A DNA stretch of 64,000 nucleotides, taken from assembly GCF_000820145.1 (NCBI RefSeq), contig NZ_CDBW01000013.1:122509-186508 (forward strand), written 5' to 3'. The notes below the pieces were generated by a model that ran no database searches, was not told the DNA's origin, and saw nothing but the letters and a program-made list of their open reading frames with translations. How positions within the stretch are numbered: position 1 is the stretch's first letter; each line of letters begins with the position of its first letter. The position numbers and the translations under genes are program-made. The DNA is from Aeromonas sobria (GTDB taxonomy: Bacteria; Pseudomonadota; Gammaproteobacteria; Enterobacterales; Aeromonadaceae). Shown here one piece after another: positions 45,570 to 54,657 of this stretch.

Positions 45570-48128
45570 ATGCAAGATAACCAACTTTCTACCGAGGAAC
45601 TGATCGCCCAGGATGTGGGCGCTCGTCTGCCGTTAGGCCCGCTGGGCTGGATCATCACCGCCCTGGCGCTGGCCTGGTCGCTGTTCCAGCTCTGGATCGC
45701 CTCACCACTCCCCTTCATGGTGGGCTTTGGCGTCCTCAATGACACCGAAACCCGCTCCATTCACCTCACCTTTGCCCTGTTGCTCGCTTTTCTGGTGTTC
45801 CCGGCATTTCGCTCTTCGCCGCGAGATCGGGTGCCCCTCGGCGATATCGCTCTCGGCCTGATTGCTGCTGGTGCCGCGTCTTACCTGTTCGTGATGTACG
45901 AAGCGCTGGCCCTGCGTCCCGGCACCCTCACCACCGCCGATCTGGTGACCGCCTGCATCGGCCTCCCGCTGCTGCTGGAAGCTGCGCGCCGCGCGCTGGG
46001 GCCGGCACTGGCGGTCATCGCCATCGCCTTTCTGGTCTACAGCCTGGCTGGCCCCTGGATGCCGGGGCTGCTGGCCCACCGCGGGGTGAGCTTCACCGCG
46101 CTGGCCAACCACCAGTGGATCACCACCGAAGGGGTGTTCGGCATCGCCCTCGGCGTTTCCACCAGCTTCGTGTTCCTGTTCGTGCTGTTCGGCGCCCTGC
46201 TGGAGCGGGCCGGTGCCGGTCACTACTTTATCCAACTCGCCTTCAGCCTGCTCGGCCATCTGCGCGGCGGCCCGGCCAAGGCGGCAGTGGTCGCCTCCGG
46301 CCTGACCGGTCTGATCTCCGGCTCGTCGATTGCCAACGTGGTGACCACCGGCACTTTCACCATTCCGATGATGAAGAAGGTCGGCTTCAGCGCCGAGAAA
46401 GCGGGGGCGGTCGAGGTGGCCTCCTCGGTCAACGGCCAGATCATGCCGCCAGTGATGGGAGCGGCCGCCTTCCTGATGGTGGAGTATGTGGGCATTCCCT
46501 ATGTGGAGATCATCAAGCACGCCTTCCTGCCTGCCACCATCTCCTATATCGCGCTGCTCTATATCGTCCATTTGGAGGCGCTGAAACTGGGCATGCAGCC
46601 CATCGGTGGCCATCAGCCCAAGCCCTGGCTGCGCCGGCTGACCGGCTTTGCCTTTGGCGCGGCCCTGATCAGCGGCCTGTCGCTGGCGGTCTACTATGGC
46701 CTCGGCTGGCTCAAACCTGTGCTGGGTGACTTCGCCCTGCCGGGGATCAGCCTGCTGCTGGCGCTGGCCTATCTGGGACTGCTGAAGATCGCCGCCAGCA
46801 ACGAACCGCTGGCGGCGGAAGATCCTGACAAGCCGCCGCTCACCGAGCTGCCCGATACCCGTGCCGTGTTGCTCTCCGGCCTGCACTTCATGCTGCCGGT
46901 GGTGGTACTGGTGTGGTGCCTGATGGTGGAGCGCCTCTCGCCGGGGCTGTCGGCCTTCTGGGGTACCGTGATGCTGGTGATCATCCTGCTGACCCAGCGC
47001 CCGCTACTCAACTGGTTGCGCAAGGACGGCAAGCACGACTATGGCACCGTCGCTGACGGCGTAGTGGATCTGCGGGAAGGGCTGGTCGCCGGTGCCCGCA
47101 ACATGATCGGTATCGGCATTGCCACCGCCACTGCGGGGATTATCGTGGGTGCGGTCTCCCAGACCGGGGTTGGTCTGGTGCTGGCGGATCTGGTGGAGTT
47201 CCTCTCCATGGGCAACCTGCTGCTGATGCTGCTGCTGACCGCCCTGCTGAGCCTTATTCTCGGTATGGGGCTGCCGACCACGGCCAACTACATTGTGGTA
47301 TCCAGCCTGCTGGCGCCGGTGGTGGTGACGCTGGGGCAGCAGAATGGGCTGATCGTGCCGCTGATCGCGGTGCACCTGTTCGTCTTCTACTTCGGCATCA
47401 TGGCGGATGTAACGCCGCCGGTGGGGCTGGCCTCCTTCGCAGCCGCCGCCGTCTCCAAGGGCGATCCCATCAAGACCGGGATCACCGCCTTCTACTACAG
47501 CTTGCGTACCGCAGCGCTGCCGTTCCTGTTCATCTTCAACACCGATCTGCTGCTGATCGACGTGGACTTCGCCCACGGGGTGCTGATCTTCATGGTGGCG
47601 ACCATCGCCATGCTGATCTTCGCCGCCGCTACCCAGGGCTGGTTCCTGGTGAAGAGCCGCTGGTACGAGAGCGTGCTGCTGCTGCTGGTTGCCTTCACCC
47701 TGTTCCGCCCGGGTTTCTGGATGGACATGGTGCACGATCCCTATCGCGAGAGCCCGCCTGCCCAACTGGCCCAAACCATGGGTGCAGTGGAGGCGGAGAG
47801 CACCCTGCGGCTGCGGATCCTCGGTGAAGATGCGGTGGGCAAGCCACGCAAGTTCACCCTGCTGGTCGCCGTACCGGATGGGGAAAATGGCGAGGAGCGG
47901 CTGGCCAATCTGGGGCTGAGCCTCTATGAGCAGGATGGCAAGACGCTGATCGACAACGTTGCCTTTGGCAGCCCGGCCGCCACCATGGGGCTGGAGTTCG
48001 ATCAGGAGATCCTCACCGTCAAGGCGCCGACCGAACGCTGGACCAAAGAGTGGATGTGGATCCCGGGCTTCCTGCTGTTCGGGGTGATCGTCTGGTTGCA
48101 GCGTCGCCGCAGCGTCAAGGCCGGTTAA
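45570..48128 (+). CDS. TRAP transporter fused 4TM/12TM permease
   Basis: About 852 aa, a fused DctQ-DctM permease with around 18 helices. DctM signatures include GLISGSSIANVVTTGTF and GLPTTANYI. After about residue 720 there is a soluble C-terminal part resembling DUF3394 (SPAATMGLEFDQEI), then a last helix. It uses the Na+ gradient to import the substrate captured by the upstream TAXI protein. ATG at 45570 was chosen over one 17 codons upstream, though its ribosome site is weak. Confidence 0.9.
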   Translation: MQDNQLSTEELIAQDVGARLPLGPLGWIITALALAWSLFQLWIASPLPFMVGFGVLNDTETRSIHLTFALLLAFLVFPAFRSSPRDRVPLGDIALGLIAAGAASYLFVMYEALALRPGTLTTADLVTACIGLPLLLEAARRALGPALAVIAIAFLVYSLAGPWMPGLLAHRGVSFTALANHQWITTEGVFGIALGVSTSFVFLFVLFGALLERAGAGHYFIQLAFSLLGHLRGGPAKAAVVASGLTGLISGSSIANVVTTGTFTIPMMKKVGFSAEKAGAVEVASSVNGQIMPPVMGAAAFLMVEYVGIPYVEIIKHAFLPATISYIALLYIVHLEALKLGMQPIGGHQPKPWLRRLTGFAFGAALISGLSLAVYYGLGWLKPVLGDFALPGISLLLALAYLGLLKIAASNEPLAAEDPDKPPLTELPDTRAVLLSGLHFMLPVVVLVWCLMVERLSPGLSAFWGTVMLVIILLTQRPLLNWLRKDGKHDYGTVADGVVDLREGLVAGARNMIGIGIATATAGIIVGAVSQTGVGLVLADLVEFLSMGNLLLMLLLTALLSLILGMGLPTTANYIVVSSLLAPVVVTLGQQNGLIVPLIAVHLFVFYFGIMADVTPPVGLASFAAAAVSKGDPIKTGITAFYYSLRTAALPFLFIFNTDLLLIDVDFAHGVLIFMVATIAMLIFAAATQGWFLVKSRWYESVLLLLVAFTLFRPGFWMDMVHDPYRESPPAQLAQTMGAVEAESTLRLRILGEDAVGKPRKFTLLVAVPDGENGEERLANLGLSLYEQDGKTLIDNVAFGSPAATMGLEFDQEILTVKAPTERWTKEWMWIPGFLLFGVIVWLQRRRSVKAG

Positions 48129-48148
48129 TCCGCCGAGCAAATGAGACA

Positions 48149-48176
48149 GAGGGCCGCGATTGCGGCCCTCTTTTTT
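48149..48176 (+). terminator. Terminator of the TRAP operon
   Basis: GAGGGCCGC-gatt-GCGGCCCTC followed by TTTTTT. Confidence 0.93.
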
Positions 48177-48246
48177 ATTGCCTTGCCCTCTGCGGCTTTT
48201 GCGAGAGGCGGTAGTCATGGAAAAAGCTAAACGGTGGCGAGCTGCC

Positions 48247-48450
48247 AAAAAAAGTGGGGTGACATGTCCATGTCACCCCCTCGCAAATAGCATGTTCCAT
48301 ATTGGAGTCCGGCCACGCCGGGTCTCTGTTTCACTTTCCGATAGTTCGCGACCCATCTGAAGTGTGTGCCAATTGCTGCGATGCAAGTGGCCAGCTACCC
48401 GTAACAACCCTCATCCACACGGCAGACAAGCCGCCGTGTTTGTCCTTGCA
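48247..48450 (-). ncRNA. Candidate small RNA, about 200 nt
   Basis: On the minus strand a TAATAT box (48462-48457) with TGCG before it lies in AT-rich DNA. It is followed by an ACACGGC/GCCGTGT hairpin near the 5' end (48418-48440), further short stems, and an 11-bp perfect stem GGGGTGACATG/CATGTCACCCC (48256-48279) with a T tract. A free-standing promoter-to-terminator unit with no open frame fits a small RNA. No known family matched by eye. Confidence 0.45.
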
Positions 48451-48651
48451 ACTGAAATATTACGCAGAAAAACAAAATAAAAAACGTTTTTATGCCCATT
48501 CCATTCACATCCGAGTACAAAAAACAGCCTTATCATCACTACTAAATTGTTATAAAACAGCTAGATAGCCTCAGTGATGGTTATTCACCCGCAAGGGCCA
48601 TCTGCAATGACTTACAAGGCTTTGCGAGATCTCGCACAAAAAATGGCCGCC

Positions 48652-49905
48652 TCACAACCAGCGGCGCAGCGGCAACCAGTCGCTCAGGCGGGCTATCAGC
48701 CGCCTTGACCACCCCTCGGGTTTGCGCGGTGATCCGCCAGCCTGATTCTGCCAGCGAGCCAACCACGTTCGCAGTGCCTCGCAGATCGACGGGCAGTGCA
48801 GATGCAGCATCAGTTCGGTATTGAGAAACAGCGAGCGGGGATCGAGGTTGAGGCTGCCAAACAGCGCCCGCTCCTCCCCTAGCAGGATCAGCTTGGCGTG
48901 CAGGCTGCCGTGGCCATGGTCAAACTCGGCGACCCGGATCCCTTGGCGCAGCAACCAGCCGAGATAACGCTGATAGGCGCCATAGACCAGTGGCACATCG
49001 GTGCTGGCCAGCGAGTTGGTGAGAATGTCGATGGCGACCCCCTGCTGGCGCAGTCGCGCCAGACGATGGCGAAATCCACGGGTGAGAATGAGGTAAGGGG
49101 TGACCAACGCCAAGCGGTGGGGACTATTTGCCAACTGGCGCCACAGCTGGCGAGCGGTGGTGGGACGGGAGATCAGCCCCTTGCCGGGACGATCGAACCA
49201 CACCTCGGCCCGCCCCTCGTGCCACTGCAGCGGCACGTCAGCCTCATCAAACAGCTCCGCTGGCAGATCGTAGACCCTTGCCACCGCCGGATCCGTCATG
49301 GTGAACAGGAAGTCGTTGACCACCTGAATTTCGGCGGGCAGCAGCTCACGGCGTAGCAGATGGCGGATGGGGTGGCTCCAGCGGCTGTGCCAGAACTGCT
49401 CGAACCCCTGCGCCATCTGCTGGCACAGGCCACCCTGACAGGCGAGATCGAGATCCACGAAGGGGGCCTGCGGATCCAGACCGAAGTAGCGATCGCCGAT
49501 GTTGCGCCCGCCAATCAGCGCCAGCTTGCCATCCACCAGCAGCAGCTTGTTGTGCATCCGGTGGTTGATGCGGCGAAAGCTGAGCAGCCCCTCCAGCAGC
49601 AGTGCCAGCGGGCGCCAGCCCCGCAGCCAGAAGGGGTTGAACAGCCGCACCTCGATCCCCGGGTAGTGAGCCACCATCTCCAGAAAGCGGTTGTCACCGG
49701 CATAGAGATCATCCACCAGCAGCTGCACCTTGACGCCGCGCCGGGCGGCGTGGAGCAGCTCGCTCAGCAGCAGCTTGCCGCTGCTGTCCTCCTCCCAGCT
49801 GTAGTACTGCGCCTGGATCCGCTCACGGGCATGGCGGATCCAGTGGCAGCGCACCTTGAGTGCCAGCAGTGGATCATCGATCAGGGCAAAGGATCCGGAG
49901 ATCAT
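48652..49905 (-). CDS. Phospholipase D-family protein, cardiolipin synthase C-like
   Basis: A 417-aa protein with two HKD motifs: HNKLLLVDGKLALIGGRN (about residues 118-135) and HAKLILLGEERALFGSLN (about 335-352). This is the pair expected of ClsC/YmdC-type enzymes making cardiolipin from phosphatidylglycerol and phosphatidylethanolamine. No membrane helix is evident. E. coli ClsC is somewhat longer (about 473 aa), so the exact reaction is inferred. Confidence 0.82.
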   Translation of the reverse strand: MISGSFALIDDPLLALKVRCHWIRHARERIQAQYYSWEEDSSGKLLLSELLHAARRGVKVQLLVDDLYAGDNRFLEMVAHYPGIEVRLFNPFWLRGWRPLALLLEGLLSFRRINHRMHNKLLLVDGKLALIGGRNIGDRYFGLDPQAPFVDLDLACQGGLCQQMAQGFEQFWHSRWSHPIRHLLRRELLPAEIQVVNDFLFTMTDPAVARVYDLPAELFDEADVPLQWHEGRAEVWFDRPGKGLISRPTTARQLWRQLANSPHRLALVTPYLILTRGFRHRLARLRQQGVAIDILTNSLASTDVPLVYGAYQRYLGWLLRQGIRVAEFDHGHGSLHAKLILLGEERALFGSLNLDPRSLFLNTELMLHLHCPSICEALRTWLARWQNQAGGSPRKPEGWSRRLIARLSDWLPLRRWL

Positions 49906-49979
49906 GGTGTCATCCTGCTGTCATGGCCGGGTGTCATAACGCTGGCGAGCCTCTTCACATATCCAACAAGGAGTTGCTG

Positions 49980-50156
49980 ATGGAACTGCATGATACCCCG
50001 ATGTTGCGCTATCTGGGCCAGCTCAGCCAGCCAGATCTCATCCCCGCCACCGGCCCCGCCCACTGGTTCCTGCAACACAGGGACGGTAGCTGGCAGTTGC
50101 CGACCGTGCAGGCGACCCTGCCGGTCAACCGGCTCAGGGTTGAGCCGCTTCGATAG
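49980..50156 (+). CDS. Small hypothetical protein (58 aa)
   Basis: ATG at 49980 has a strong AAGGAG 7-8 nt upstream, and the frame runs to TAG at 50156, overlapping the convergent mltF by 23 bp. The product is Pro/Leu/Trp-containing with no membrane segment; no family recognised. It reads divergently from clsC-like 49905. It could be a genuine small gene or chance in GC-rich DNA. Confidence 0.45.
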   Translation: MELHDTPMLRYLGQLSQPDLIPATGPAHWFLQHRDGSWQLPTVQATLPVNRLRVEPLR

Positions 50157-51555
50157 CGGCGGCCTTGCCCTCGATCTGGGGCAAGCTGAAACGATAGGCC
50201 ACGTAGTACTTGTAGATGGTGCCGACATAGTTGATCGGCCCCTGCCCGACCTCGTTGGCCACCAGCTGATCCACGTTGCCAAACCAGACGTTGGGATCGA
50301 GTCCCAGCTTCTCCGCCTTGCCCCGCAGCGCCTGCACCCGGTTCGGCCCCGCGTTGTAGGCGGCGAGGGCAAACAGGTGGCGGTTGAGCCGATCCAGCTT
50401 GGGATCATTGAAATAGGTATCGAGGATCAACCGCATGTAGCGGCAAGCAGCCTCCACATTGCCCTCCAGCGTGGTCAGCCTGGCGCCATTGATGCCGACC
50501 TCCCGCCCCGTGCTGGGCAGCAGCTGCATGAGGCCCACGGCCCCCTTGTGCGAGCGCACCTTGGGATTGAGGCCTGACTCCTTGTAGCCGAGCGCCGCCA
50601 GCATCAGCCAGTCGAGATCGTATTGATTGGCGTACTTCTCCAGCACCTTGCGAATGGTCGCCAGTCGCCCCATGGGATCCGGGGCCAGTATATTGCTCAT
50701 CTGATCGCTGTGAACCAGCAACCGCCGCAAGGTCATGTCGCTATAGAGGCTACTGCTGCTGACGCTCGCCAGATAGCCGTTGACCGCCTTGAGCAGCTCG
50801 GGGCTGTTCTTGCGCAGCGCCCAGGCGCTGGCGCCATTGCTGCGCAGCGGTACCAGCTTGTGAGCCTTGAGGCCGGAGATCATGCCCCCCAGCCAGATCC
50901 GTCCCTTGTAGCTATCGGTCACCGTCAGGGGAATAATGCCGGCGGCCACCATCTCCAGCAGATCGCCATCTTGCAGGTATTCGGGCACCGTCTCGATATA
51001 GACGGGGGGCAGCCCCAGTTCGCGAAACAGCCAGTTGAGCTGGCGCAGACTCTCGTAGTAGCTGGAGCTGGCGCGTACCCAGACCCGTCTGCCGGAGAGC
51101 TGGGTAATGCGGCTGAAGGCGGGCAGGCCCTTCTGGCTCACCACCCACTCCTCGATGGAAGAGATGAGCGGCCGAGAGAAGGCCACCTGTTCACGCCGGG
51201 TCGGGGTTACCGTCATGGTCGCCGCCACCAGATCGCCGCGCCCCTCCGCCAGATAGTCCAGCAGCTTGTCCTGACGCACCGGGATGTAGACCACCTTGAG
51301 CTTGACCTTCTCTTTGGCGAGATAGGTCTTGTTCAGCCAACGCTCGAACCCTTGCAACTGATTGACCAGAATGCCGTACTGGGAGCCACGATCGAGAAAA
51401 TAGAAGCCGCGCTCATAGACCACCAGAGCCCTGAGTTCGCGTTTTTGCAGAATACTTTCGAGGTCCCCGGGTTGAGGCAGACGCAGTGGCTTGAGTTCAA
51501 CCGCCAGCAGGGGAAAACAGCAGAGGGCCAGCAGAGCCCAGATCCAGCGCCGCAT
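50134..51555 (-). CDS. mltF: Membrane-bound lytic murein transglycosylase F
   Basis: A protein of about 473 aa with a signal peptide (about residues 1-18), a periplasmic solute-binding-like domain (about 40-260) and a lytic transglycosylase SLT domain (about 290-440) with the catalytic Glu in GYKESGLNP and GLMQLLP after it. It cleaves the glycan between MurNAc and GlcNAc. ATG at 51555 was chosen because GCAGGAG precedes it and it gives MRRWIWALLAL. Confidence 0.92.
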   Translation of the reverse strand: MRRWIWALLALCCFPLLAVELKPLRLPQPGDLESILQKRELRALVVYERGFYFLDRGSQYGILVNQLQGFERWLNKTYLAKEKVKLKVVYIPVRQDKLLDYLAEGRGDLVAATMTVTPTRREQVAFSRPLISSIEEWVVSQKGLPAFSRITQLSGRRVWVRASSSYYESLRQLNWLFRELGLPPVYIETVPEYLQDGDLLEMVAAGIIPLTVTDSYKGRIWLGGMISGLKAHKLVPLRSNGASAWALRKNSPELLKAVNGYLASVSSSSLYSDMTLRRLLVHSDQMSNILAPDPMGRLATIRKVLEKYANQYDLDWLMLAALGYKESGLNPKVRSHKGAVGLMQLLPSTGREVGINGARLTTLEGNVEAACRYMRLILDTYFNDPKLDRLNRHLFALAAYNAGPNRVQALRGKAEKLGLDPNVWFGNVDQLVANEVGQGPINYVGTIYKYYVAYRFSLPQIEGKAAAIEAAQP

Positions 51556-51781
51556 CACGATGGCTCCTGCGCTGACGTCACTCCTGCTGCTTGTTGGCAG
51601 CAAGGATCACTATAGAAGGTGGGATTGGGGGCAGAGATCCATCGCTGCGTCATGATGTTTACGCCTTCTGTTGGCCGACTCGCGCCGGGCAAAAACGTCT
51701 GTGGGGTAGAGTAACTATAGAACGGCGACCCACAGCAGAAGGGTCAACACGGCAGGCTGTGCTGCCGTGTTATCACATTAA

Positions 51782-52084
51782 TCAGATAGAGCGGGCACGC
51801 AGCTCAAAAATGAGCTTTTCAGCGGTGCAGGTAAACTGCAGGCGGGCTTTCAGGATCACGCCGTTGGCGCCCTGGGTCAGTTCGCTGCTCACTTGGGCTT
51901 CGGCAGTGACCTGTTTGGCCAGTGCTTCATAGGCAGCCAGTTTGGCACGGGCATCAGCTTCGGTCGCGGCTTCAATCGCCAGCTCCATCACCTCATCACC
52001 TTCACCTATGATGGTGCCGATCTCGGCAAAACAGCCGCAGCTGTCACAGGTTTCGTTCAATTCTACTTTTTCGTCTACAGACAT
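51782..52084 (-). CDS. YfcZ/YiiS-family protein (DUF406)
   Basis: A 100-aa acidic cytoplasmic protein with a CDSCGCF cysteine cluster (residues 13-19), matching the DUF406 family of enterobacteria whose function is unknown. GGAGTAG precedes the start at 52084. The tatA/E-like gene lies 16 bp upstream on the same strand, so both may share a transcript. Confidence 0.82.
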   Translation of the reverse strand: MSVDEKVELNETCDSCGCFAEIGTIIGEGDEVMELAIEAATEADARAKLAAYEALAKQVTAEAQVSSELTQGANGVILKARLQFTCTAEKLIFELRARSI

Positions 52085-52100
52085 TTTCTACTCCTACTGC

Positions 52101-52262
52101 TTATTTCGGATGATTTGCGTCGTCACGCATCGCCTTGCGAAAATCTTTGATGGCGGTACCCAGATCCTCACCTGCACTGGCAAGACGTTTGCTGCCGAAA
52201 ACCAGCACGACTACCAGCAAGAGGATCAACATATGCCAGATATGAATTCCACCGAGTCCCAT
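52101..52262 (-). CDS. TatA/TatE-like Sec-independent translocase subunit (53 aa)
   Basis: A short protein with an N-terminal helix (residues 9-22: WHMLILLLVVVLVFG), the FGSKRL hinge, and an amphipathic helix with AGEDLGTAIKDFRKAM, the TatA/TatE signature. Only 53 aa, so it lacks the long acidic tail of TatA and resembles TatE. ATG at 52262 follows GAGGGAGTAT. It is not next to tatB or tatC; it sits with a DUF406 gene. It may support export of folded twin-arginine proteins. Confidence 0.85.
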   Translation of the reverse strand: MGLGGIHIWHMLILLLVVVLVFGSKRLASAGEDLGTAIKDFRKAMRDDANHPK

Positions 52263-52365
52263 AGGGATACTCCCTCACAAAGAGATATCTATCAGTTGTA
52301 TCAAAATAGAGCGCAGGGATTGTTGGGCAAAATCAAGGCGGGCGCAAGTGAGCAAATAAATCATA

Positions 52366-52463
52366 ACCAAAAAATAGGGCGACCCAAAGGTCGCCATATT
52401 GATTGTGCTACGTGTCCCCTCAACCGCTACATCCTGTACCAGTGGTTCATGCGAACCTGAGAC
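52366..52463 (-). ncRNA. Candidate small RNA upstream of tatE-like gene
   Basis: On the minus strand TTGTTT (52498-52493), a 17-bp spacer and TATCCT (52475-52470) form a plausible promoter. It is followed by a GGTTC/GAACC hairpin and one CAGGATG, and ends with GGCGACC/GGTCGCC (52378-52395) and a CTATTTTTT tract. The unit of about 98 nt has no open frame of note. It lies between a LysR gene (divergent) and the tatE-like gene. Confidence 0.45.
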
Positions 52464-52538
52464 CATTTGAGGATAAGATCGCCAAGATATGAAAACAAAT
52501 GGTATAAATTCATCTTAGAATTGAGTGAGATTCATATC

Positions 52539-53501
52539 ATGCTACTGGAACAACTGGGTCGCATCGACCTCAATCTGCTGATTATCCTGCAGGTGCTGCT
52601 GGAAGAGCGCAACGGCAGCAAGGCAGCACGCCGCCTTCATCTAAGCCAGTCTGCCGTCAGCAAGGCGCTCGGGCGCCTGCGTGACACTTTCGATGATCCT
52701 CTCTTTATCCGCTCAGCCTACGGACTCGAACCCACTGGTCGCGCCCTTGCGTTGCAGCAGCAGTTGCAACCCATCCTGCTATCGCTGGACAACCTGATCC
52801 AGCCACCCGAATTCGATCCCGCCAGCTCGGAGCGGGAATTCGTCATTGCCAGCATGGACAGCGCTTTTACCCTGTTTGCACCACTGTACTTGAGCGAGCT
52901 GAAACGGCAGGCACCACGGATCCGCTTGCGCTATGAGGAGTGGACCGAAACCAGCCTGACCGAGATGAGTCAGGGGCAGGTGGATATCGCCTTCGCGGTG
53001 CGGGAGAACTGCATCAGCTCCGATTACCGGCTCGACACCCTGCCCGGCAACATCTGCCAGCGACTGCTGGCCGTCGATGATCTCACCTGTCTGGTACAGC
53101 AGCACCATCCCGCTTTGCGAGAGCCCAACTGGAATCTGGATCACTACCTCAGCTATCCCCATGTGCAGACCTACTGCGAGGGGCGGGATCGCTGGATGCT
53201 GGACCACAAGCTGGCAGAGCAAGATCTCTACCGCCGCATCGAGGCCACCGTCCCCTCCTTCGAGGCCGCACTGCGGATGGGGATGCACTCCGACATGATT
53301 GTGACCCTCTCCAAGCTGTACGCCCGCAACGCCACCCAGGTCTACCCGCTGTTGCAGCTACCGCTGCCCATCGCGCTGGACAGCATCTCCCACCTGCTGA
53401 TCTGGCATCAGCGCCACAGCGAGGATCCGGGCCATCGCTGGCTGCGGGAGCTGCTGCTGACCCAGATCATGAGTCAGCTACAACCAGCTTCAGGCCACTA
53501 A
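52539..53501 (+). CDS. LysR-type transcriptional regulator (LeuO/NodD-like)
   Basis: A 320-aa LysR protein with HTH GSKAARRLHLSQSAVSKALGRLRDTFDDPLF (about residues 26-56), the N-terminal subgroup found in LeuO, NodD and relatives. The effector is unknown. ATG at 52539 gives the usual short N-terminus before DLNLL. An AT-rich TATAAA-containing region precedes it, and its promoter overlaps that of a candidate minus-strand RNA. Confidence 0.82.
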   Translation: MLLEQLGRIDLNLLIILQVLLEERNGSKAARRLHLSQSAVSKALGRLRDTFDDPLFIRSAYGLEPTGRALALQQQLQPILLSLDNLIQPPEFDPASSEREFVIASMDSAFTLFAPLYLSELKRQAPRIRLRYEEWTETSLTEMSQGQVDIAFAVRENCISSDYRLDTLPGNICQRLLAVDDLTCLVQQHHPALREPNWNLDHYLSYPHVQTYCEGRDRWMLDHKLAEQDLYRRIEATVPSFEAALRMGMHSDMIVTLSKLYARNATQVYPLLQLPLPIALDSISHLLIWHQRHSEDPGHRWLRELLLTQIMSQLQPASGH

Positions 53502-53503
53502 GA

Positions 53504-54103
53504 TCAGGGGATGGCGGTCACCGAAAGATAGTGGTGTACCCCATCCAGCAGCATCTGGACCGCGATCATCACCAGCAGCATGCCCATCAGCCGCTCTACC
53601 GCCGTGAGCCCTCGCTCACCCAGCAGCTTGTTGAATACCTCGTAGAACATCAGGATCACCGCGCTGGCAGCCCAGGCAATAAAGAGTGCCAGCGACCAGT
53701 CCACCATCCGGGCGGGTTCCTGATTGGCCAGTAGCATCAGGGAGGCCAGGATCGAGGGACCGGCGATCATCGGGATCGCCATCGGCACCAGGAAAGGCTC
53801 CTCACCCGCCGCCAGCCCGGTGACGCCCCCTTCACTAGGGAAGATCATCTTGATGGCGATCAGGAACAGAATGATGCCGCCGGCAATGCTGACCGCCTCC
53901 TGCCGCAGGTTGAGGAAACCGAGGATCTGCTGACCGACAAACAGGAACAGCATCATGATCGCCAGCGAGAAGAGCAGTTCGCGGATCATCACCTTGCGCC
54001 GCCGCTTGGGATCGATATGACGCAAGATAGAGAGGAACACCGGCAGGTTGCCCAGCGGATCCATGATCAGAAACAGCATGACTGCGGCAGAGAAAGTATC
54101 CAT
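53504..54103 (-). CDS. MarC-family inner-membrane protein (YhgN-like)
   Basis: A 199-aa membrane protein with six predicted helices and the MarC family stretches LIMDPLGNLPVFLSIL (residues 13-28) and PMAIPMIAGPSILASLM. YhgN/MarC proteins have no settled function. It is convergent with the LysR gene, only 2 bp apart. Confidence 0.87.
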   Translation of the reverse strand: MDTFSAAVMLFLIMDPLGNLPVFLSILRHIDPKRRRKVMIRELLFSLAIMMLFLFVGQQILGFLNLRQEAVSIAGGIILFLIAIKMIFPSEGGVTGLAAGEEPFLVPMAIPMIAGPSILASLMLLANQEPARMVDWSLALFIAWAASAVILMFYEVFNKLLGERGLTAVERLMGMLLVMIAVQMLLDGVHHYLSVTAIP

Positions 54104-54202
54104 ACAACGCCCTGGCTACGCCTTGAATAGGGAAAAGAGAGGGGGCGAAATATAGCAAAAGGCGAAGAATTCAGCGAGCGCCATGATGCGCTCGCAGGAG
54201 AG

Positions 54203-54448
54203 TCAACCGTGGTTGCAGATCTTGTCGGCGCGGGTCTGGAAGCCATCGGCCGAGTCGATGAATTTGCCGCGGGCGGCCAGAAAGTCGATCAACGCCTCCC
54301 CGTCCATCTCGCTGGCGCTACAGGTATGAAACCGCGCATCGACCCCGAACCGTTCCGCCATCGCCTGCTTAAGGCTGGCGCGGCTAAATTGCCCCTCTTG
54401 CTCCAGCATCATCTCCATCACTTCATGACCATGTACCGATTGCGACAT
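54203..54448 (-). CDS. YecH-family metal-binding protein
   Basis: An 81-aa protein with HGHEVMEMM near the start, a central CSASEMDG and a Cys near the C-terminus (KICNHG), matching the DUF2492/YecH family. His and Cys ligands suggest metal binding; function unknown. Confidence 0.8.
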   Translation of the reverse strand: MSQSVHGHEVMEMMLEQEGQFSRASLKQAMAERFGVDARFHTCSASEMDGEALIDFLAARGKFIDSADGFQTRADKICNHG

Positions 54449-54657
54449 TTTCTACCCCAATAATAAATATGCAGAATGTACATTAAAGCCTGCCTCGCAC
54501 CGGGAGACCTTGATATAAACCAACAAACCGCGCATTAGCTGACCAGAGGGGTGGTCAGCGCCCACGCTTTGTCGATAATGTGGCAACCCGGTGCAGGGAT
54601 CGCTACACTGGCGCCCCATTTTAGCCATCGCAGACAATTTATAAGGATATTGGCGTC
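54449..54657. promoter_or_regulatory. Divergent promoter region yecH / symporter
   Basis: The 209-bp gap contains an AT-rich part next to yecH and a GCTGACC/GGTCAGC hairpin (54538-54559) with an 8-nt loop about 100 bp before the symporter start. No T tract follows, so it may be a leader structure or operator. Confidence 0.35.

Larger units (their letters stand above)
48129..48651. other. 523-bp intergenic region between TRAP and clsC-like genes
   Basis: It contains the TRAP terminator (48149-48176), a minus-strand terminator at 48247-48279, a candidate small RNA between 48247 and about 48450, and a very AT-rich segment (48455-48570) that looks like promoter DNA. From 48570 to 48651 I see nothing beyond the 3' flank of the phospholipase D gene. 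Confidence 0.6.

Noticed and set aside
47004..48248. 414-codon minus-strand frame opposite the TRAP permease
   Set aside because: Same shadow effect; composition of Gln, Gly, His and Arg without any fold signature, and it crosses the TRAP terminator.
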